64,000 nucleotides of DNA from Flavobacterium saccharophilum (lineage in GTDB: Bacteria > Bacteroidota > Bacteroidia > Flavobacteriales > Flavobacteriaceae): the NCBI RefSeq assembly GCF_900142735.1, contig NZ_FRBY01000001.1, positions 1,054,001 through 1,118,000 of the forward strand, given 5' to 3'. The notes beneath the pieces were generated by a model. It saw only the letters and a list, made by a program, of their open reading frames with translations, did no database searches and had not been told where the DNA came from. The position numbers and the translations under genes were made by a program. Shown one piece after another: positions 40,891 through 49,387 of this stretch (positions within the stretch are counted from its first letter, which is position 1; each line of letters opens with the position of its first letter).

Positions 40891-41214
40891 ACAAATACAT
40901 AAAGTATTTCCTCAACTTTTCCTGACAACCTTACAATATTATTTTACTGAATTCACAGTTTAATGAGCGAATTATTGGCGCATTTATGCCATCATCGTTC
41001 CCGCTTTTCGTTGCAATCTTTTGCTTTTTAAAGAAAAAAGCAAAAGGATTTCCACTTCAATCGGGGCTAATTAGCTGACAATAGTGAATTCTTGGAATCA
41101 ATGTGAATCAAACCGCGTATCCTAACAGGTTTTCAAAACCTGTTAGGTATGAAGATAATAAAAATTAAAAAAAAGCTTAGTGTCTTAGCGTCTTCGTGGC
41201 AAAAGGCAAACAAC
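40891..41214. repeat. Leader region with perfect 12-bp hairpin and a 27-bp palindrome
   Basis: CTTTTGCTTTTT (41018-41029) and AAAAAGCAAAAG (41035-41046) form a perfect 12-bp stem. 41121-41147 is a perfect palindrome, CCTAACAGGTTTT-C-AAAACCTGTTAGG. The surroundings (CATCGTTCCCGCTTTTCG, CACTTCAATCGGGGC) look like dispersed repeat. It separates the SAM riboswitch from metH and contains no strong T-tailed terminator. Confidence 0.65.
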
Positions 41215-42219
41215 ATGGCAATAACAATTCAGGAAGCAATTAAAAAAAATATCCTAATCCTTGATGGAGCAATGGGAACAATGTTGCAGCGCTATAATTT
41301 CTCAGAAGAAGATTTCAGGGGAGAGCGTTTCAAAGATTTTCCACATCCGTTAAAAGGAAACAACGATTTACTATCCATAACACAACCACAAGCGATCCGC
41401 GATGTTCACGCTGCGTATTTTGATGCCGGCGCTGACATTGTAGAAACCAATACTTTTTCAGGAACTACGATCGGTATGGCCGACTATTTCCTGGAAGATT
41501 TGGTTTACGAATTAAACTACGAATCGGCTAAAATTGCCCGTCAGGTAGCGGATGAATTCACCGCTAAAAATCCAGACAAGCCACGTTTTGTAGCCGGTTC
41601 AATCGGACCGACAAACAGAACAGCAAGTATGTCGCCAGACGTAAACGATCCGGGTTACAGAGCCGTAACTTTTGATGATTTGCGTATCGCCTACAAACAA
41701 CAAGTCGAAGCTTTAATGGATGGTGGCTGTGATTTATTATTGGTAGAAACAATCTTTGATACCTTAAATGCGAAAGCGGCACTTTTCGCGATCGAAGAAG
41801 TAAAAGAAGAACGCAATCTTGATATTCCAATCATGGTTTCAGGAACGATTACCGATGCTTCAGGAAGAACACTTTCTGGTCAAACAGTTGAAGCTTTTCT
41901 GATTTCAGTATCACATATTCCGTTATTAAGTGTAGGTTTCAATTGCGCTCTTGGAGCCGATTTATTGAAACCGTATTTGAAAACATTATCTCAGCATACA
42001 CAGTTCAACGTTTCAGCACACCCAAATGCAGGTTTACCAAATGCGTTCGGACAATATGATGAAACGCCAGAACAAACCCAGGCGCTAATCAAAGAATATT
42101 TAGACGATAATTTAATCAACATCATCGGCGGTTGTTGCGGAACAACTCCGGATCATATTAGATTGATTGCTGATGTTGCGAAGGGTTATAAGCCACGTGT
42201 GGCGCCGGTATTAGTGTAA
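41215..42219 (+). CDS. Methionine synthase, homocysteine-binding part (split MetH, N-terminal)
   Basis: 334 residues from ATG 41215. Upstream extension to 41149 is repeat-like, and family members start near this point. It is the homocysteine S-methyltransferase domain alone: [18 protein letters not shown] (~12-29), then [31 protein letters not shown] and the Zn ligands in [10 protein letters not shown] (about 244) and [10 protein letters not shown] (near 305). It transfers a methyl group to homocysteine together with the B12-binding protein encoded at 43014. The two halves are separate genes ~800 bases apart, with an unknown gene and repeats between them. An S-box riboswitch precedes it. Confidence 0.93.
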   Translation: MAITIQEAIKKNILILDGAMGTMLQRYNFSEEDFRGERFKDFPHPLKGNNDLLSITQPQAIRDVHAAYFDAGADIVETNTFSGTTIGMADYFLEDLVYELNYESAKIARQVADEFTAKNPDKPRFVAGSIGPTNRTASMSPDVNDPGYRAVTFDDLRIAYKQQVEALMDGGCDLLLVETIFDTLNAKAALFAIEEVKEERNLDIPIMVSGTITDASGRTLSGQTVEAFLISVSHIPLLSVGFNCALGADLLKPYLKTLSQHTQFNVSAHPNAGLPNAFGQYDETPEQTQALIKEYLDDNLINIIGGCCGTTPDHIRLIADVAKGYKPRVAPVLV

Positions 42220-42225
42220 CGTTTC

Positions 42226-42252
42226 ATGCAAGGTTTTCAAAACCTTGTAGGT
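42226..42252. repeat. Palindromic AAGGTTTTCAAAACCTT element
   Basis: CAAGGTTTTCAAAACCTTG follows the metH N-terminal gene. Relatives are at 41121-41147, 42570-42592 (AAGGTTTTGAAAACCTT) and 42930-42950 (CAAGGTTTCGAAAACCTTG), four in under 2 kb. Confidence 0.75.
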
Positions 42253-42291
42253 ATAAATTTTAGTAGTTTGGTTTAAAGTTTAAACTATTTG

Positions 42292-42555
42292 ATGGAAACA
42301 GCAGAGCACATAGTGTATTCAGAAAACGGAGAAGTTTTTAACGCATTTTTAAATTCTAATTGGTACGATACCATGAGTCCATATTTATATTGTGTGTCTC
42401 AATTAAAAATTATTAAAAGCAAGATTGACAATAACGAAAAATTCAAAATAGAAAGTAATGGTAAGATATATCATATTACGACCAATTTAGAATTTAAGAA
42501 CTGGATAGAAAAGGTGTTTTATGGAGGGTTTGAGAAACATGTTTTTATTGATTAA
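42292..42555 (+). CDS. Small protein of unknown function between metH halves
   Basis: 87 residues from ATG 42292 (a TTG one codon earlier is possible). Contents: ETAEHIVYSENGEVFNAFLN, then a helical CVSQLKIIKSKIDNNEK, a strand FKIESNGKIYHITT, and FKNWIEKVFYGGFEKHVFID. It is soluble, lacking signal peptide and motifs. I do not recognise a family. It is flanked on both sides by palindromic repeats, which suggests an inserted or leftover gene rather than a metH partner. Coding is likely from length and composition, but not certain. Confidence 0.5.
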   Translation: METAEHIVYSENGEVFNAFLNSNWYDTMSPYLYCVSQLKIIKSKIDNNEKFKIESNGKIYHITTNLEFKNWIEKVFYGGFEKHVFID

Positions 42556-43010
42556 AAATTAATAACAAACGTGCAAGGTTTTGAAAACCTTAAAAGAAGA
42601 CATAGAGTGAAAATCTCTTTAAAAAAGTTCCGGAGGAACGAAATGTTGGTAGCAACGGAATTTATTCCGTTGAAAATGATAAACGACACAAAACAAGAGT
42701 TCCGTAGGAACGAAATATAAAATTGGTTCAAAGATTTGAAAAATTTATTTCAAAACGACAATTGAAATCGTGAAAAAATAAATCGTCTTTTGAAACCGAT
42801 ACCGCGTGAGGGATAGAAGTGGATAGCCCACAGACCATGAGTGATAACGAATAGGTCGAGGACTTGTAACGGATAGCCCGGCCCTTGGGACACGCCCAAA
42901 ATAAGATTATTAAAAACGAATATACCCACAAGGTTTCGAAAACCTTGCAGGAAAACAAAGAATAAAAAAACTTAGAACCTTAGAATCTTAGGGCCTTAGT
43001 AACTTAAAAA
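42556..43010. repeat. Repeat-dense spacer between metH genes
   Basis: In order: palindrome AAGGTTTTGAAAACCTT; AGTTCCGGAGGAACGAAATG and the later AGTTCCGTAGGAACGAAATA around ACGGAATTTATTCCGTTG; a block CGTGAGGGATAGAAGTGG to TAACGGATAGCCCGGCCC (about 42800-42895); palindrome CAAGGTTTCGAAAACCTTG; and words CTTAGAACCTTAGAATCTTA just before the next gene. I see no gene here. Confidence 0.75.
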
Positions 43011-43013
43011 AAA

Positions 43014-45689
43014 ATGGCAGAAAAAAGAAGAGACCTTGTATTAGCAGGATTAGAACCGTTGATTATTACGCCCGAAAGTGTTTTTGTAAACGTTGGGGAA
43101 CGTACGAATGTAACAGGTTCGCGAAAATTCCTTCGCCTGATCAAGGAAGAGAAATATGACGAGGCGCTTGATATTGCAAGACAACAAGTAGAAGGTGGAG
43201 CACAGATCATCGATATTAATATGGATGAAGGAATGCTTGATGGTGTTCAGGCAATGACAAAATTCCTGAATTTAATTGCATCAGAACCGGATATTTCGAG
43301 AGTGCCGATTATGATTGACAGCTCGAAATGGGAAATCATTGAAGCGGGTCTGAAAGTAGTGCAAGGAAAAAGCGTTGTAAACTCGATTTCGTTGAAAGAA
43401 GGCGAAGAAGCCTTTATTCATCACGCCAAATTAATCAAACGTTACGGAGCGGCGGCAATCATTATGGCTTTTGACGAAGTGGGTCAGGCCGATAATTACG
43501 ATCGAAGAGTCGAAATTTGTCAGCGTTCGTATGATATTTTGGTTAACAAAGTGGGTTTTCCTCCACAGGATATCATTTTTGATTTAAATATTTTTCCCGT
43601 TGCAACCGGAATGGAAGAACATCGCTTAAATGCTTTGGACTTTTTTAGAGGAACAAAATGGGTTCGTGATAACTTGCCACACGCACATATTAGTGGTGGT
43701 GTGAGTAACGTTTCGTTTTCTTTTAGAGGAAATGATCACGTTCGTGAAGCGATGCACTCGGTGTTTTTATACCACGCGATTAAGAACGGAATGACGATGG
43801 GAATCGTGAATCCAGAGATGCTTTCAATTTACGATGATATTCCGAAAGATTTATTAGAACATGTTGAAGACGTAATTTTAAACAGACGCGATGACGCGAC
43901 AGAACGACTTTTAGATTTTGCGGAGAACGTAAAAGGCGAAGTAAAATCAGATGAAAAAGCGATTCAGGAATGGCGTTTAGGAACGGTTCAGGAAAGAATT
44001 ACGCATTCATTGGTAAAAGGGGTTGACGCTTTTATTGAAGAAGATGTAGAAGAAGCGCGTTTGGCAGCAACAAAACCAATTGAAGTTATCGAAATCAATT
44101 TGATGACGGGAATGAATGTCGTGGGAGATTTATTCGGAAGCGGAAAAATGTTCTTGCCACAGGTTGTAAAATCGGCGCGTGTAATGAAAAAAGCCGTTGC
44201 TTATTTATTGCCTTATATCGAAGCAAGCAAACAAGCCGGAGACAAACAAGGAAACGGAAAAATTTTGATGGCTACTGTAAAAGGCGACGTTCATGATATT
44301 GGTAAAAATATTGTTTCGGTGGTTTTGGCTTGTAACAATTACGAGATTGTAGATCTTGGTGTTATGGTGCCTCCGGAAAAAATCATTGCGGCTGCGATTG
44401 AACATAATGTTGATATTATTGGACTAAGCGGACTGATCACACCTTCGCTTGACGAAATGGTATATCTGGCCAAAGAATTAGACAAACAAGGAATTAAAAT
44501 CCCGATTATGATTGGTGGGGCAACAACTTCACGTGCGCATACTGCCGTGAAAATCGCGCCGCAATATAGAGAAACTGTAATTCACGTAAACGATGCTTCA
44601 CGTGCCGTTACTGTGGCAGGAAATCTATTAGATCATAACCGTAAAATATATGCAAGCGATATTCGTGCAGAATATGATTCGTTTAGAGAAACGTTTTTAA
44701 ATCGTTCAAGAGATAAAAACTTCTTAAGTATTGAAGATGCGCGTAAAAATAAAATGCAATTAGACTGGAGTGAATATACTCCAACAAAACCAAAATTTAT
44801 TGGAAAACAAACTGTTGAGGTTGATCTGGATGTTTTGGTTCCGTATATCGATTGGACGCCATTTTTTCAAACCTGGGAATTGCACGGAAAATATCCTGCA
44901 ATTTTAACGGATGAGGTTGTGGGTAAAGAAGCAACTTCTCTTTTTGCAGATGCTCAGGCGATGCTTAAAGTAATTTTGGCTGAGAAAAAACTACAAGCAA
45001 AAGGTATTTACGGAATTTTTCCTGCGAATCAGGTTGATGATGACGATATCGAATTGCGTGATGAAAACGGAAAAGTTTTGGAGAAATTCTTAACGCTTCG
45101 TCAGCAATCACAAAAAACAAAAGGCGCGCCGAATATTGCATTGTCTGATTTTATTCTGCCAAAAGAAAGCGGAATTGAAGATTATATGGGAGCTTTTTGT
45201 GTGACAACCGGTTTTGGTGTTGACGAATGGGCAGCAGAATTTGAAAAGGATTTGGATGATTATAATTCGATTATGGTTAAGGCATTGGCCGATCGTTTTG
45301 CTGAGGCTTTCGCCGAATATCTTCACGAAAGAGTTCGTAAAGAATTCTGGGGTTATGATAGAGAAGAGTCTTTAACCAACGAAGAATTGATTAAAGAAAA
45401 TTATAAAGGAATTCGTCCGGCGCCAGGCTATCCGGCTTGTCCTGATCACTTAGAAAAACCAACGATTTGGAAACTTTTGAATGTAGCTGAAGAAATTGGA
45501 GTAACCTTGACAGAAAGTATGGCGATGTGGCCAGCTTCCTCTGTTTCTGGATATTATTTTGGAAATCCGAAAAGCAGGTATTTCGGACTCGGAAAAATAA
45601 AAGAAGATCAGGTGGTAGATTACGCAAAACGACGCAGCGTCTCAACTGAATATGCAAGCAAATGGTTAAACCCTAATATAGCAGATTAA
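43014..45689 (+). CDS. metH: Methionine synthase, folate/B12/activation part (split MetH, C-terminal)
   Basis: 891 residues. The pterin-binding domain starts [16 protein letters not shown] (about 24-39). A helical cap precedes the cobalamin domain with [18 protein letters not shown] (about 427-444, His as lower axial ligand) and [17 protein letters not shown]. The SAM-binding reactivation domain occupies ~600-885, with [18 protein letters not shown] and EASVSYYF-like [19 protein letters not shown]. It lacks the N-terminal homocysteine domain, which is the separate gene at 41215. It moves the methyl group from methyl-folate to cobalamin and homocysteine, and needs B12. Confidence 0.96.
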   Translation: MAEKRRDLVLAGLEPLIITPESVFVNVGERTNVTGSRKFLRLIKEEKYDEALDIARQQVEGGAQIIDINMDEGMLDGVQAMTKFLNLIASEPDISRVPIMIDSSKWEIIEAGLKVVQGKSVVNSISLKEGEEAFIHHAKLIKRYGAAAIIMAFDEVGQADNYDRRVEICQRSYDILVNKVGFPPQDIIFDLNIFPVATGMEEHRLNALDFFRGTKWVRDNLPHAHISGGVSNVSFSFRGNDHVREAMHSVFLYHAIKNGMTMGIVNPEMLSIYDDIPKDLLEHVEDVILNRRDDATERLLDFAENVKGEVKSDEKAIQEWRLGTVQERITHSLVKGVDAFIEEDVEEARLAATKPIEVIEINLMTGMNVVGDLFGSGKMFLPQVVKSARVMKKAVAYLLPYIEASKQAGDKQGNGKILMATVKGDVHDIGKNIVSVVLACNNYEIVDLGVMVPPEKIIAAAIEHNVDIIGLSGLITPSLDEMVYLAKELDKQGIKIPIMIGGATTSRAHTAVKIAPQYRETVIHVNDASRAVTVAGNLLDHNRKIYASDIRAEYDSFRETFLNRSRDKNFLSIEDARKNKMQLDWSEYTPTKPKFIGKQTVEVDLDVLVPYIDWTPFFQTWELHGKYPAILTDEVVGKEATSLFADAQAMLKVILAEKKLQAKGIYGIFPANQVDDDDIELRDENGKVLEKFLTLRQQSQKTKGAPNIALSDFILPKESGIEDYMGAFCVTTGFGVDEWAAEFEKDLDDYNSIMVKALADRFAEAFAEYLHERVRKEFWGYDREESLTNEELIKENYKGIRPAPGYPACPDHLEKPTIWKLLNVAEEIGVTLTESMAMWPASSVSGYYFGNPKSRYFGLGKIKEDQVVDYAKRRSVSTEYASKWLNPNIAD

Positions 45690-45775
45690 AATATAGTTGA
45701 TGGTTGATAGTTTTTGGTTGTTAGATAATAGCTCAATAACTATCAACTTACAACCAAAAATTATTAACCAAAAGA
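45690..45775. repeat. Tandem word spacer after metH
   Basis: TAGTTGATGGTTGATAG and GTTTTTGGTTGTTAGATAAT, followed by TATCAACTTACAACCAAAA, are words in roughly complementary halves as at 34966-35047. Confidence 0.55.
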
Positions 45776-46132
45776 ATGGAATACAGTAAATTAGGAGTTT
45801 GGCTGGAAGCTCGAAAATTAGTGAATTTATTATATGATTCTTCTAAATTGTTTCCCAAAGAAGAATTATTTGGATTAACTAATCAAATGAGAAGAGCAGC
45901 AATTTCAGTACCTTCAAATATAGCTGAAGGCTGCGGGAGACAAACCTCAAAAGATACAATACATTTTCTTCATATATCAAGGGGTTCATTGTATGAGTTA
46001 GAAACCCAATATTATTTGGCATTTGATCAAAAATATATTGATGAAAATAATTTTAATGTTGCGCTTGAACAGATTCAAACTTGCAAAAAGTTATTAAACG
46101 GGTTTATTAACTACTATAAAAAATTAATATAG
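45776..46132 (+). CDS. Four-helix bundle protein (23S rRNA intervening-sequence type)
   Basis: 118 residues, all alpha. Family-like segments are YSKLGVWLEARKLVNLLYD, LFGLTNQMRRAAISVPSNIA, EGCGRQTSKDTIHFLHISRG and SLYELETQYYLAFD. This is the small four-helix bundle family found in bacterial 23S rRNA intervening sequences and, in Bacteroidota, scattered between genes. The function is unknown. It lies between metH and metF, flanked on both sides by the same tandem word repeats (45690-45775 and 46140-46200), as if carried on a repeat-bordered segment. Confidence 0.85.
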   Translation: MEYSKLGVWLEARKLVNLLYDSSKLFPKEELFGLTNQMRRAAISVPSNIAEGCGRQTSKDTIHFLHISRGSLYELETQYYLAFDQKYIDENNFNVALEQIQTCKKLLNGFINYYKKLI

Positions 46133-46139
46133 TTGAGGT

Positions 46140-46200
46140 TGCTATTTTCAAGTTGCAAATAAACGATCAACCATCAACCAAAAACTATCAACTAATAAGT
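46140..46200. repeat. Tandem word spacer before metF
   Basis: AAACGATCAACCATCAACC and AAAAACTATCAACTAATAAG use the same words as the spacers at 34966 and 45690. Confidence 0.5.
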
Positions 46201-46201
46201 A

Positions 46202-47158
46202 ATGAAAGTAACAGAACATATAGAAAACGCCAAAGGAAATACATTATTCTCATTTGAACTTATTCCGCCTCAAAAAGGGAAAAGTATTCAGGAATTATAC
46301 GATAATATTGATCCGTTGATGGAGTTTAAACCGCCGTTTATTGATGTAACGACTTCTCGTGAAGAGTATATTTATATTGATAAAGGAAATGGACTTTTAG
46401 ATAAAAAATTGACTCGTATGCGTCCGGGAACGCTTGGAATCTGCGCTTCTATAAAGCATAAATACAATGTAGATACTGTACCGCATTTGCTTTGCGGAGG
46501 TTTCACTCAGGAAGAAACAGAATACATGTTAGTAGATTGTCAATATTTGGGAATCAATAATGTGATGGCACTTCGTGGAGATGCTATGAAAGACGAACAA
46601 TCTTTTGTTCCTAAATTAGGCGGGAATCATTTTGCTATCGATTTGGTAAAACAAATCAATAACCTGAATTGCGGAAAATACCTGCATGAAGTTATGGATG
46701 TTGACAATAAAGCTGATTTTTGTATTGGTGTTGCGGGTTATCCGGAGAAACATTTAGAATCACCATCTTTACAATCAGATTTAAAAAGGCTGAAAGAAAA
46801 AGTAGATGCAGGTGCTGATTACGTGGTAACACAAATGTTTTTTGATAATGCTAAATATTTTGAATTTGTTGCAAAAGCAAGAGAAATAGGTATCACAATT
46901 CCGATTATTCCTGGAATTAAGCCCATTGCTGTTCAAAGACACTTACAAATTTTACCACAGATTTTCAGAATCGATTTACCAGAAGATTTAATTGATGCTG
47001 TCGATAAATGTAAAAATAATGCTGAAATCAAACAAGTCGGAATCGAGTGGGCGATTCAGCAATCTCTTGAATTAAAAGCGGCCGGAGTTCCGGTTTTGCA
47101 TTATTATTCAATGGGTAAATCTGAAAATATTCGCCAGATCGCGAGTCAGATTTTTTAG
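46202..47158 (+). CDS. metF: 5,10-methylenetetrahydrofolate reductase
   Basis: 318-residue FAD enzyme that makes 5-methyl-tetrahydrofolate, the methyl source for MetH and MetE. It opens with FSFELIPPQKGKSIQELY (about 17-34), then IDVTTSREEYIY, HLLCGGFTQEETEYML, NVMALRGDAMKDEQ (~118-131), FCIGVAGYPEKHLES and YVVTQMFFDNAKYFEF (near 203-218, FAD/folate contacts). It is the last sulfur gene of the island before a hairpin repeat. The MetH pair lies just upstream in the same direction, so joint transcription is possible despite the inserted gene. Confidence 0.95.
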   Translation: MKVTEHIENAKGNTLFSFELIPPQKGKSIQELYDNIDPLMEFKPPFIDVTTSREEYIYIDKGNGLLDKKLTRMRPGTLGICASIKHKYNVDTVPHLLCGGFTQEETEYMLVDCQYLGINNVMALRGDAMKDEQSFVPKLGGNHFAIDLVKQINNLNCGKYLHEVMDVDNKADFCIGVAGYPEKHLESPSLQSDLKRLKEKVDAGADYVVTQMFFDNAKYFEFVAKAREIGITIPIIPGIKPIAVQRHLQILPQIFRIDLPEDLIDAVDKCKNNAEIKQVGIEWAIQQSLELKAAGVPVLHYYSMGKSENIRQIASQIF

Positions 47159-47195
47159 GGATTTTGTTTAAACATACTGTAATAACTCACAGTAT

Positions 47196-47300
47196 GTCAT
47201 TCCGAGGAACGAGGAATCCCCACAAGTAACTCCAAACAGAAAAGTGGACAATCTTTGTCGAGCTTCTTACGGGGATTCCTCGTTCCTCGGAATGACAAAC
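47196..47300. repeat. Dispersed hairpin repeat, GTCATTCCGAGG type (copy 2)
   Basis: GTCATTCCGAGGAACGAGG followed by AATCCCC, and its complement GGGGATTCCTCGTTCCTC then GGAATGAC, form arms of about 26 bp around ~50 bases (with AATCTTTGTCGAGCTTC inside). A shorter tail (GGTTGCTTCGTTCCTCGC) follows. It is the complete version of the element at 26030. Confidence 0.85.
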
Positions 47301-47396
47301 ATGACGTTGAGTCCGTTAGTGCGGTTGCTTCGTTCCTCGCAATGACCAACAAGCTTGGAATTTGAAATTTTTTAATTGGAATTTAATTTTAGTTTT

Positions 47397-48050
47397 ATGG
47401 AAAAAGAAGAATTACAAGCAATCGCCTCCCAGTTAAAACATCCAACAGGAGAAAAAGGGATAGAAATGGCCAACATGATGCATGAAACCAACATCAACAT
47501 GACGCGTCATTCTGTTCAGAATCTAAATATAAAAGCCGGAAATTCCATTTTAGAATTAGGTCATGGAAATGCGGGACATGTCGAATTGATATTCGAACAA
47601 GCTGAAAACCTAAAATACTACGGCCTTGAAATGTCTGAATTAATGTTTCAGGAAGCGCGCCAGATCAACAGGAATTTTGTGTCCCAAAAGCAAGCTTTCT
47701 TTTCACTTTATGACGGAAACGCAGTTCCGTTTCAGGATGCCTTTTTTGACAAAATGTTCACGGTTAATACCATTTATTTCTGGCAGGAACCAGAAAAGTT
47801 ACTTTCAGAAATATATCGAGTTTTAAAGCCAAATGGCGTTTTCTGCATCACTTTTGCAGAAGAAAGTTTTATGAAACAATTGCCTTTTACCAAATTCGAA
47901 TTTGAACTTTACAGTACCGAAAAAGTAGAGCAATTAGTCCAGAAAACAGCTTTTAAAATCTTATACAAAGAAACTTTAACCGAAAAGGTCAAAACGAAAA
48001 CAGGCGAATTAGTCGATCGGGATTTTACTACAATTGTTTTGGAAAAATAG
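47397..48050 (+). CDS. Class I SAM-dependent methyltransferase
   Basis: 217 residues from ATG 47397. The track of open codons starts earlier at 47376, but those residues are not family-like. The Rossmann motif I is ILELGHGNAGHVELIFE (about 54-70). Motif II follows as YYGLEMSELMFQEA, and motif III-like MFTVNTIYFWQEPEKLLSEI leads into IYRVLKPNGVFCITFAEE (about 134-151), the Methyltransf_11 pattern. The substrate is not predictable. It stands alone after the repeat, and is not evidently part of the methionine genes despite using SAM. Confidence 0.87.
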   Translation: MEKEELQAIASQLKHPTGEKGIEMANMMHETNINMTRHSVQNLNIKAGNSILELGHGNAGHVELIFEQAENLKYYGLEMSELMFQEARQINRNFVSQKQAFFSLYDGNAVPFQDAFFDKMFTVNTIYFWQEPEKLLSEIYRVLKPNGVFCITFAEESFMKQLPFTKFEFELYSTEKVEQLVQKTAFKILYKETLTEKVKTKTGELVDRDFTTIVLEK

Positions 48051-48131
48051 TTTTTGAACTCTTTTTTTAAGTAATTTAAGTGATTTTTATTTCAAGTTTC
48101 CATTTCGGCAAATCCTAATACTTTTTATAAT

Positions 48132-49355
48132 ATGGAGGTTAAAAAAATCAATTTTCTCAAAAGTTATAGCAGCATTTTATTACTTCTAGGCGGTATTATT
48201 CTTGGCAGTATTTTAGGGTTATTTTATGGTAAAGATGTGCTGGTTATAAAACCGCTTGGAGATATTTTTCTGAATTTGCTTTTTACCGCTATTATTCCGC
48301 TTATATTTTTTACCATTGCTTCTTCTATTGCCAATTTAGAACGAACAGAAAAATTAGGAAAATTGTTTATTATTATGATCGCCGTTTTTCTGGCGACCAT
48401 CCTTATTTCTGCAATTGTCATGATTTTGGCAGTTTATCTTTTTCCTATTCATCAAAATATTATACTTTCTAAAGTTCCGATAGAAAATATTCAATCAGGA
48501 AGTATTGGAGATCAGATAGCGCAATTGCTGACCGTAAATGATTTCTTCGAATTGCTGTCCCGAAAAAGCATGTTGGCATTAATTATATTTTCTTTTTTAA
48601 TTGGGTTTGCCAGTTTGCAGTCGAGAGAAAAAGGAAGTGCTTTCAGAAGTTTTTTGGATTCAGGAAATGAAGTCATGAAACAGCTTTTGAATATGATTAT
48701 GAAATTGGCACCAATTGGTTTGGGTGCTTATTTTGCGTATCAGGTTGGTGTTTTTGGACCGCAGTTATTTGGTGTTTATGCCAAACCATTGGGAGTTTAT
48801 TACGGCGCCTGTATTTTTTACTTCTTTGTGTTTTTTAGTTTATATGCGATAGTTGCCGGAGGGAAAAGAGCTTTCATCGTATTTTGGAGCAACAATATTA
48901 CGCCGGCTTTAACCGCAGTAGGAACCTGCAGTAGTATCGCGACGATTCCTGCAAATTTGGAGGCGGCTGAAAAGATGAACATACCAAAACATGTTCGCAA
49001 TTTAGTTATTCCGCTTGGTGCGCCTTTGCACAAAGACGGATCAAGCATGTCTTCCATTTTAAAAATAACGGTTCTTTTTGCCATGTTTGGGAAAGATTTT
49101 ACATCACCATCAACGATACTTTTGGCTTTAGGAATTACTGTAATCGTGTCAATTGTAGAAGGCGGAATTCCGAATGGAGGTTACATTGGAGAAGTTTTGG
49201 CCATAACCGTTTATGGATTGCCAATGGAACAAGCTTTGCCTGTCGCTATGATCTTGGGAACATTAGTTGATCCAATTGCGACTTTATTAAACGTAAATGG
49301 CGATTTGATTTGTTCGATGATGATTTCGCGGTTTTCTGAAAAGACCAAATGGTAA
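48132..49355 (+). CDS. Dicarboxylate/amino acid:cation symporter (SDF family)
   Basis: 407-residue inner-membrane carrier of the SDF/GltP-DctA family, which couples uptake of acidic amino acids or dicarboxylates to Na+ or H+. About eight membrane helices are visible, beginning SILLLLGGIILGSILGLFYG (13-32). The first re-entrant loop has the Ser-rich TCSSIATIPANLEAAEK (near 266-282), and GAPLHKDGSSMSSI and GGIPNGGYIGEVL follow. The final helix loop is LGTLVDPIATLLNVNGDLI, matching the substrate-binding region. The gene is followed 32 bases later by a PLP decarboxylase, perhaps acting on the imported amino acid. Confidence 0.9.
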   Translation: MEVKKINFLKSYSSILLLLGGIILGSILGLFYGKDVLVIKPLGDIFLNLLFTAIIPLIFFTIASSIANLERTEKLGKLFIIMIAVFLATILISAIVMILAVYLFPIHQNIILSKVPIENIQSGSIGDQIAQLLTVNDFFELLSRKSMLALIIFSFLIGFASLQSREKGSAFRSFLDSGNEVMKQLLNMIMKLAPIGLGAYFAYQVGVFGPQLFGVYAKPLGVYYGACIFYFFVFFSLYAIVAGGKRAFIVFWSNNITPALTAVGTCSSIATIPANLEAAEKMNIPKHVRNLVIPLGAPLHKDGSSMSSILKITVLFAMFGKDFTSPSTILLALGITVIVSIVEGGIPNGGYIGEVLAITVYGLPMEQALPVAMILGTLVDPIATLLNVNGDLICSMMISRFSEKTKW

Positions 49356-49387
49356 AATAAAATTTCAATTACTTCAAATTATACGTA

